Assembly (NCBI GenBank): GCA_943914435.1
Contig: CALUBY010000001.1
Span: 1-51,876 of the forward strand
DNA: 51,876 bases
Direction: 5' to 3'
From: an uncultured bacterium
GTDB lineage: Bacteria > Patescibacteriota > Minisyncoccia > Phycocordibacterales > Phycocordibacteraceae
Under the pieces are notes generated by a model. The model was not told the origin of the DNA. It ran no database searches and saw only the letters and a list, made by a program, of their open reading frames with translations. Positions 48,164-51,876 of this stretch are shown here, piece after piece. Both the position numbers and the translations under genes were made by a program. How positions within the stretch are numbered: position 1 is the first letter of the stretch; each line of letters opens with the position of its first letter.

Positions 48164-49507
48164 ATGGATTACTCCCAGACTGCTGGCCAGGGCTATGATT
48201 CGATACGCACATCGGATGCGGTCATTCAGCGTCTGCAAGCAAACCATCCAACGCTTATTGATTTAACCACGGGCCGAGTCGAGCGATTGCTCGCTGCACT
48301 TGATAGGCCAGACCAGAAGCTTCCGCCGGTACTGCATGTGGCAGGAACGAATGGAAAGGGCTCAACCGTTGCCTATATGCGAGCCATTGCCGAGGCTGCG
48401 GGGCTTACGACACACGTGCTTACGTCGCCGCACCTCGTGCGCTTTGCGGAGCGGATTCGAATCGCGGGAAAACTCATTACCGATGATGAGCTTAGTGTGC
48501 TTATTGATAGAGTTGAGGCCGCTAATGCAGGTGAGCCCATAAGCTTTTTTGAGATAACCACCGTACTCGCATTTTTGGCCTTTGCTGAAACACCCGCCGA
48601 TGTATGTATTGTTGAGGTCGGACTCGGGGGCCGATTTGACGCGACCAATATTTTTGCACAACCCGCCGTTAGCGTGATTACGCCCGTTGATTACGATCAT
48701 CTGGAGTTGCTCGGTCCCGAGCTATCAAAGATTGCCTGGGAGAAAGCAGGGATTATAAAGGCGGGTTGTCCGGTTGTCGTTGCTCGTCAGCACGAGGAAT
48801 CTCTTCAGGTAATTGAGCGAGAAGCGATTGAGAAAGGTGCAGAGATGCGTCTCATGGGTCGAGACTTTGATGTAAAAGAGGAAAATGAGCATCTTTGGAT
48901 GCAAGTAGGAGACCGCCCCCTCAGTCTTTCGAAACCAAGCTTGTTGGGAGGGCATCAGTTTGAGAACGCAGGTCTTGCGGTCGCCGCAATGCTTACGTTC
49001 GACCCAAGCCTTTCGGACGAGGTGCTGAGTGCGGGTGTTAGTAATGCGGTGTGGCCTGCACGCATGCAGCGACTGACAGATGGACCGTTAGGCACTCTTG
49101 CAGAAGCAAGGGGTGCTGAGCTGTGGCTTGATGGAGGACATAATCCTCACGCAGGAAAGGCGCTTGCTGAGGCGGTGTATCAAATGAATGTGGCCGAGGA
49201 AAGACCGCTGATTCTCGTTGTGGGAATGTTCGCCCGAAAGGACGCCAAAGGCTTTCTTCTTCCGTTTCTGCCGCTAGGTCCCAGGGTAATAACTACCACG
49301 TTCGCAAGCCCTTCTGCCGCCAGTGGAGATGATCTAAAAGCCGCAGCAGATGAAGTAGGTCTTCAGTCTGAAACAGCACACGATGTCACTGAGGCAGTAA
49401 CCCGCGCGCTAGAGACAGACGGTCCTGCACCAAGAATACTGATTTGCGGCGGACTGCACTTTGCAGGCGAAGTACTATTGATGAGTGAGGAGACGTGGCC
49501 GACGTAA
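48164..49507 (+). CDS. folC: Folylpolyglutamate synthase / dihydrofolate synthase
   Basis: Mur-ligase-fold enzyme that adds glutamate to (dihydro)folate. The ATP loop HVAGTNGKGSTVAYM, the TSPHLVRFAERIRI segment, ITPVDYDHLELLG, and WPARMQRL with LDGGHNPHAG are FolC marks. About 447 residues, normal. Whether it also makes dihydrofolate from dihydropteroate cannot be told. The ATG at 48164 is chosen because the earlier part of the frame lies inside the terminator. It converges with folA, seven bases apart. Confidence 0.94.
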   Translation: MDYSQTAGQGYDSIRTSDAVIQRLQANHPTLIDLTTGRVERLLAALDRPDQKLPPVLHVAGTNGKGSTVAYMRAIAEAAGLTTHVLTSPHLVRFAERIRIAGKLITDDELSVLIDRVEAANAGEPISFFEITTVLAFLAFAETPADVCIVEVGLGGRFDATNIFAQPAVSVITPVDYDHLELLGPELSKIAWEKAGIIKAGCPVVVARQHEESLQVIEREAIEKGAEMRLMGRDFDVKEENEHLWMQVGDRPLSLSKPSLLGGHQFENAGLAVAAMLTFDPSLSDEVLSAGVSNAVWPARMQRLTDGPLGTLAEARGAELWLDGGHNPHAGKALAEAVYQMNVAEERPLILVVGMFARKDAKGFLLPFLPLGPRVITTTFASPSAASGDDLKAAADEVGLQSETAHDVTEAVTRALETDGPAPRILICGGLHFAGEVLLMSEETWPT

Positions 49508-49514
49508 TTCCTAC

Positions 49515-50018
49515 CTACTGTCTCTCAAGGTCGAGCCAGGTGTAGTGCAGTCCCTCGTGGACGCGTTCTTCACGAGCGATTTCTTTTGAAAACTCTTCCT
49601 CGTATCGAGGGAAAAATACATCACCCTCCTTTCGATCATGAATAAGTGTCAGATAGAGACGATGTGCAAAGGGAAGGGCGCATTCGTATACCTGTTGGCC
49701 GCCAATCGCAAATATCTCGTCTGATCCCTCAGCGTCCCGCGCAAGAGACAAGGCTTCAGGGAAGGACCGGGCAAGTACTGCGCCCGGTGCGCTATAGGAG
49801 GAATCCCGTGTAATCACGATGTTTGTACGCCCTGGAAGGGGCTGGAAGCTCCTAGGAAGCGATTCCCATGTCTTCCGACCCATGATAACCGGATGGCCGT
49901 TTGTAAGCCTCTTAAAGCGTCTGAGGTCGTCTGGGATACTCCACAGAAGCGCATTGTCCTTGCCAATGGCACGATTATTACCAATTGCCACAATGATACT
50001 AATTCGCTCAGGGGTCAT
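49515..50018 (-). CDS. folA: Dihydrofolate reductase
   Basis: Reduces dihydrofolate with NADPH, supporting thymidylate synthesis. ISIIVAIGNNRAIGKDNALLW, IPDDLRRFK with the catalytic acid, HPVIMGRKTWESLP, and FAIGGQQVY for NADPH binding are canonical. 167 residues, normal. TATAGT lies 6 bases before the ATG. With folC it suggests that the cell at least recycles and retains folates. Confidence 0.96.
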   Translation of the reverse strand: MTPERISIIVAIGNNRAIGKDNALLWSIPDDLRRFKRLTNGHPVIMGRKTWESLPRSFQPLPGRTNIVITRDSSYSAPGAVLARSFPEALSLARDAEGSDEIFAIGGQQVYECALPFAHRLYLTLIHDRKEGDVFFPRYEEEFSKEIAREERVHEGLHYTWLDLERQ

Positions 50019-50024
50019 TAATCG

Positions 50025-50030
50025 ACTATA
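50025..50030 (-). promoter_or_regulatory. -10 element of folA
   Basis: TATAGT on the minus strand, 6 bases before the folA ATG; a leaderless message is predicted. Confidence 0.65.
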
Positions 50031-50096
50031 TCACGTGGAGTTTAAGCCCGGTTCGATATAGTTGAAGCTACGTAAACGTAGTATAGACTGGGTTAC

Positions 50097-50768
50097 ATGG
50101 CAATAAATGTAGGAATCTTTGGAGATGGAACAAACCTTAAAGACAGGTATATTTCGGATCCAAAAAAATTAGCAAGTCTCGTAAGACACTGGAAAGAATT
50201 AGGTTTACGTATAGTTCTAACTTCCGGAACATATGATCTTTTCCATGTTGGGCACGCGGAATATCTTGAGCAAGCAAAGAAACAAGGTGACCTACTCATT
50301 GTTGGTGTCGACAGTGATGCAAAAGTAAAGGAACGCAAAGGGCCTCATCGTCCTGTTGTTCCAGAGGGAGAGCGTGTGCACATTCTTTCGCATCTTCGTC
50401 ATGTAGACGCAATAACGCTAAAGCCTGCAAAAGAAAAACCTAATGCACTAATAAAACTCATACGTCCCGACGTACTGGTTCTTTCAAAGAGCACCAAGCA
50501 TAAGAAAGAAGATATTGAGGAAAAGAAAAAGTATTGCGGAAGAATTATACTTTTGCCCCCGCAATCGGAGACCTCAACAAGTGCAAAAGTTCGTCTGCTT
50601 CATGTTAGTGGTGCCGGTAGATTTGCAGAAGCAATCACTCCAAAACTATCTGCGATGATTGAAGAAAGACTTCAAGAAAGCTCTCGTGAGCTCGCCGGGG
50701 CTATTGCTGCAGACATACCGAAGCTTATAGAAGAGACACTTCGTACCCTCGACGGAGGGAAAAGATAG
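50097..50768 (+). CDS. Cytidylyltransferase-like nucleotidyltransferase
   Basis: A nucleotidyltransferase of the HxGH family, close to the RfaE/HldE C-terminal and glycerol-3-phosphate cytidylyltransferase group. Catalytic HVGH is at residues 50-53 after TSGTYDLF, then GDLLIVGVDSDAKVKERKGP, RPDVLVLS and ETSTSAKVR (158-166), which stands in for the usual S-T/S-S-T phosphate-binding motif. The N-terminal 30 residues and a helical tail (about 170-223) are extra. The next gene starts two bases after its stop. It would transfer NMP to a phosphorylated small molecule; the substrate is unknown. A-rich codons seem somewhat commoner than in its neighbours, which may mean transfer. Confidence 0.82.
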   Translation: MAINVGIFGDGTNLKDRYISDPKKLASLVRHWKELGLRIVLTSGTYDLFHVGHAEYLEQAKKQGDLLIVGVDSDAKVKERKGPHRPVVPEGERVHILSHLRHVDAITLKPAKEKPNALIKLIRPDVLVLSKSTKHKKEDIEEKKKYCGRIILLPPQSETSTSAKVRLLHVSGAGRFAEAITPKLSAMIEERLQESSRELAGAIAADIPKLIEETLRTLDGGKR

Positions 50769-50770
50769 TC

Positions 50771-51601
50771 ATGAAGAAACTCGTGGCGTATGTGCCGGTG
50801 CTTCATGAGGGGTACCGATTATTTTTTGAGCGCACTGAGGGTCCAAAAGAGTTATTTATATTTGGACCATCAATAACGAATGAGTATAGAAAACTTGCGA
50901 AAGAAATCAGGCAACTTGATCCAGAGCTTATGCGTAAGGCCATTGAGGCTCTCGGGATTTTTGCGCACGTGCATGTATTAAATATGACTTCGCTCGAAGT
51001 GCTTAACAAAGTCGGGAACGATATTATTCTTCCCGATGAGGAGGTCTCGCGCGAGCTTGCACAGAAGTATCTCAGAAACGCGACGGTAACATTTGACTCA
51101 ATTTTTTTAAGGTGGGATAAGCACAATGCTTTGGCAGAACGACCTGTACTCTCTGATTCCCAGGTGACACACGAAGAGTTGCACCAAAAGTTTCTTAAAG
51201 AGGCCGAGACTGAATCACTAAAAAGTTCAGATATTTGGCGCCATGTTGGAGCACTAATTGTACAAGAAGGTAAGGTTCTACTTATAAATCACAATACTCA
51301 TTTACCTAGCGAGCACACGCCGTATGTTAATGGAGATCCACGGAACAATTTCAGTAAGGGTGAGTATATTGAATTTTCGAGTGCCATTCATGCGGAGGCA
51401 GCCCTCATTGCTGAGGCTGCACGAAAGGGTACTTCTCTTGAGGGGCTAGATATGTATGTGACAGTGTTTCCGTGTCCTCCTTGCGCTAAACTGATTGCTC
51501 AATCAGGTATAAAGAACCTCTATTGCGGGGGAGGGTATGCAGTACTCGACGGGGAAGAGATTCTAAGGGCTGCAGGAGTAACGATTAACTTCGTGGGGTA
51601 A
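50771..51601 (+). CDS. Two-domain protein: unknown N-terminal domain plus zinc-dependent deaminase
   Basis: The C-terminal half (about 150-276) is a cytidine/deoxycytidylate-deaminase-type fold. H207-A208-E209 (HAE, zinc ligand and proton shuttle) and PCPPC (C235, C238) form a complete zinc site. The first 140 residues (AYVPVLHEGYRLFFERTEGP, ELFIFGPSITNEY, DIILPDEEVSRELAQKYL, FDSIFLRWDKHN) form a separate alpha/beta domain I do not recognise; it may bind a nucleotide or its product. The insert NHNTHLPSEHTPYVNGDPRN before the HAE motif resembles dCMP-deaminase inserts. It forms one operon with the nucleotidyltransferase. The end overlaps the HIT gene. Confidence 0.8.
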   Translation: MKKLVAYVPVLHEGYRLFFERTEGPKELFIFGPSITNEYRKLAKEIRQLDPELMRKAIEALGIFAHVHVLNMTSLEVLNKVGNDIILPDEEVSRELAQKYLRNATVTFDSIFLRWDKHNALAERPVLSDSQVTHEELHQKFLKEAETESLKSSDIWRHVGALIVQEGKVLLINHNTHLPSEHTPYVNGDPRNNFSKGEYIEFSSAIHAEAALIAEAARKGTSLEGLDMYVTVFPCPPCAKLIAQSGIKNLYCGGGYAVLDGEEILRAAGVTINFVG

Positions 51602-51876
51602 ACGGTTTACTAATCCCAAACTTCATTCCTTGGTGGTCAGGGTTTTGGATATCAGGTTCTATAAGATGAGCATGAAGGTGATTCACGGAGCTTGCATAAC
51701 CCGGTTCACTGCCCCCAAAGCGCATGGCAAGTGTGCCGCCGGGAATATTTCTCTCTTCCGTAATTTCTTGGAAAAGTGAAAAGAGTTCAGCAAATGCTTC
51801 ACTGTTTAATTGATTGAGAGACGTTACGTGATTCTTTGCTATTGCAAGCAAATGAATCTTTGCGCCTGTGTAGGGC
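51585..51876 (-). CDS. HIT-family nucleotide hydrolase/transferase, N-terminus outside the window
   Basis: The last 96 or so codons of a histidine-triad protein; the start lies beyond the right edge. KIHLLAIAKNHVTSLNQLN matches the HIT strand-helix, and VNHLHAHLIEPD is the H-x-H-x-H triad (HLHAH) that holds the catalytic His. HIT enzymes cleave or transfer nucleoside monophosphates. Its 3' end overlaps the deaminase gene by 17 bases, convergent. Confidence 0.88.
   Translation of the reverse strand, partial: PYTGAKIHLLAIAKNHVTSLNQLNSEAFAELFSLFQEITEERNIPGGTLAMRFGGSEPGYASSVNHLHAHLIEPDIQNPDHQGMKFGISKPFTPRS

Noticed and set aside
1..51876. UGA recoding to glycine, as in Gracilibacteria
   Set aside because: UGA ends real genes (for example those at 27449, 40926 and 41459), and none is found inside conserved domains.
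1..51876. CRISPR arrays, insertion sequences or prophage genes
   Set aside because: No repeat-spacer pattern, transposase, integrase or phage structural gene is seen on either strand.

Overview
The window looks like a piece of the main chromosome of a Patescibacteria (Candidate Phyla Radiation) bacterium, most likely a Parcubacteria-type lineage. The grounds are the reduced forms of many core proteins, the PrgI / VirB4 / VirB6-like secretion cluster typical of these genomes, the very tight gene packing, and small membrane proteins of types seen mainly in that group. UGA ends several genes, so the standard bacterial code applies, unlike Gracilibacteria and Absconditabacteria. I see no insertion sequence, prophage or CRISPR array.

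Layout. 67-5684: ComM-like ATPase, LysM/M23 envelope protein, UvrD-type helicase, RsmA. 5749-18348: a one-direction cluster of eleven genes for a type IV secretion-like envelope machine, with a VirB6/TrbL-like channel, PrgI, a VirB4 N-terminal-like protein, the VirB4 ATPase, a VirB2-like pilin and several exported proteins. 18398-22404: the replication origin neighbourhood (yidC, rnpA, rpmH facing dnaA, dnaN), with DnaA-box-like sites between dnaA and dnaN. 22463-26962: class A penicillin-binding protein, a small acidic protein, ruvC, yebC, ruvB. 27038-27226: a candidate structured RNA. 27270-33989: a small operon of unknown function, pilB, a lipase-like hydrolase, tsaE, polA and a probable holA. 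34026-38450: tRNAs, a lamin-tail protein, a MurE-like ligase, ruvA, rpsT and two small membrane proteins. 38497-41755: ruvX, a free tRNA-binding domain and a pilM-pilN-pilO operon. 41774-48092: four tRNAs, acylphosphatase, uppS, an RluA-family synthase, rplS, mscL, two exported proteins, secE-nusG-rplK. 48164-51876: folC facing folA, then a nucleotidyltransferase paired with an unusual two-domain deaminase, and the end of a HIT protein.

How it works together. The type IV pilus genes (pilB, pilMNO), ComM and the VirB4-centred cluster suggest a cell that handles DNA uptake and contact with other cells. PBP, MurE-like ligase, UppS, M23 protein and YidC serve wall and membrane building. RuvABC, PolA, HolA and UvrD form the repair and replication set.

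Two genome-wide habits stand out. First, a -10 promoter hexamer lies 6-10 bases before the start codon of most operon-leading genes, so their mRNAs should be leaderless or nearly so. Second, genes inside operons usually lack a Shine-Dalgarno sequence and follow the previous stop by two bases or overlap it as ATGA.
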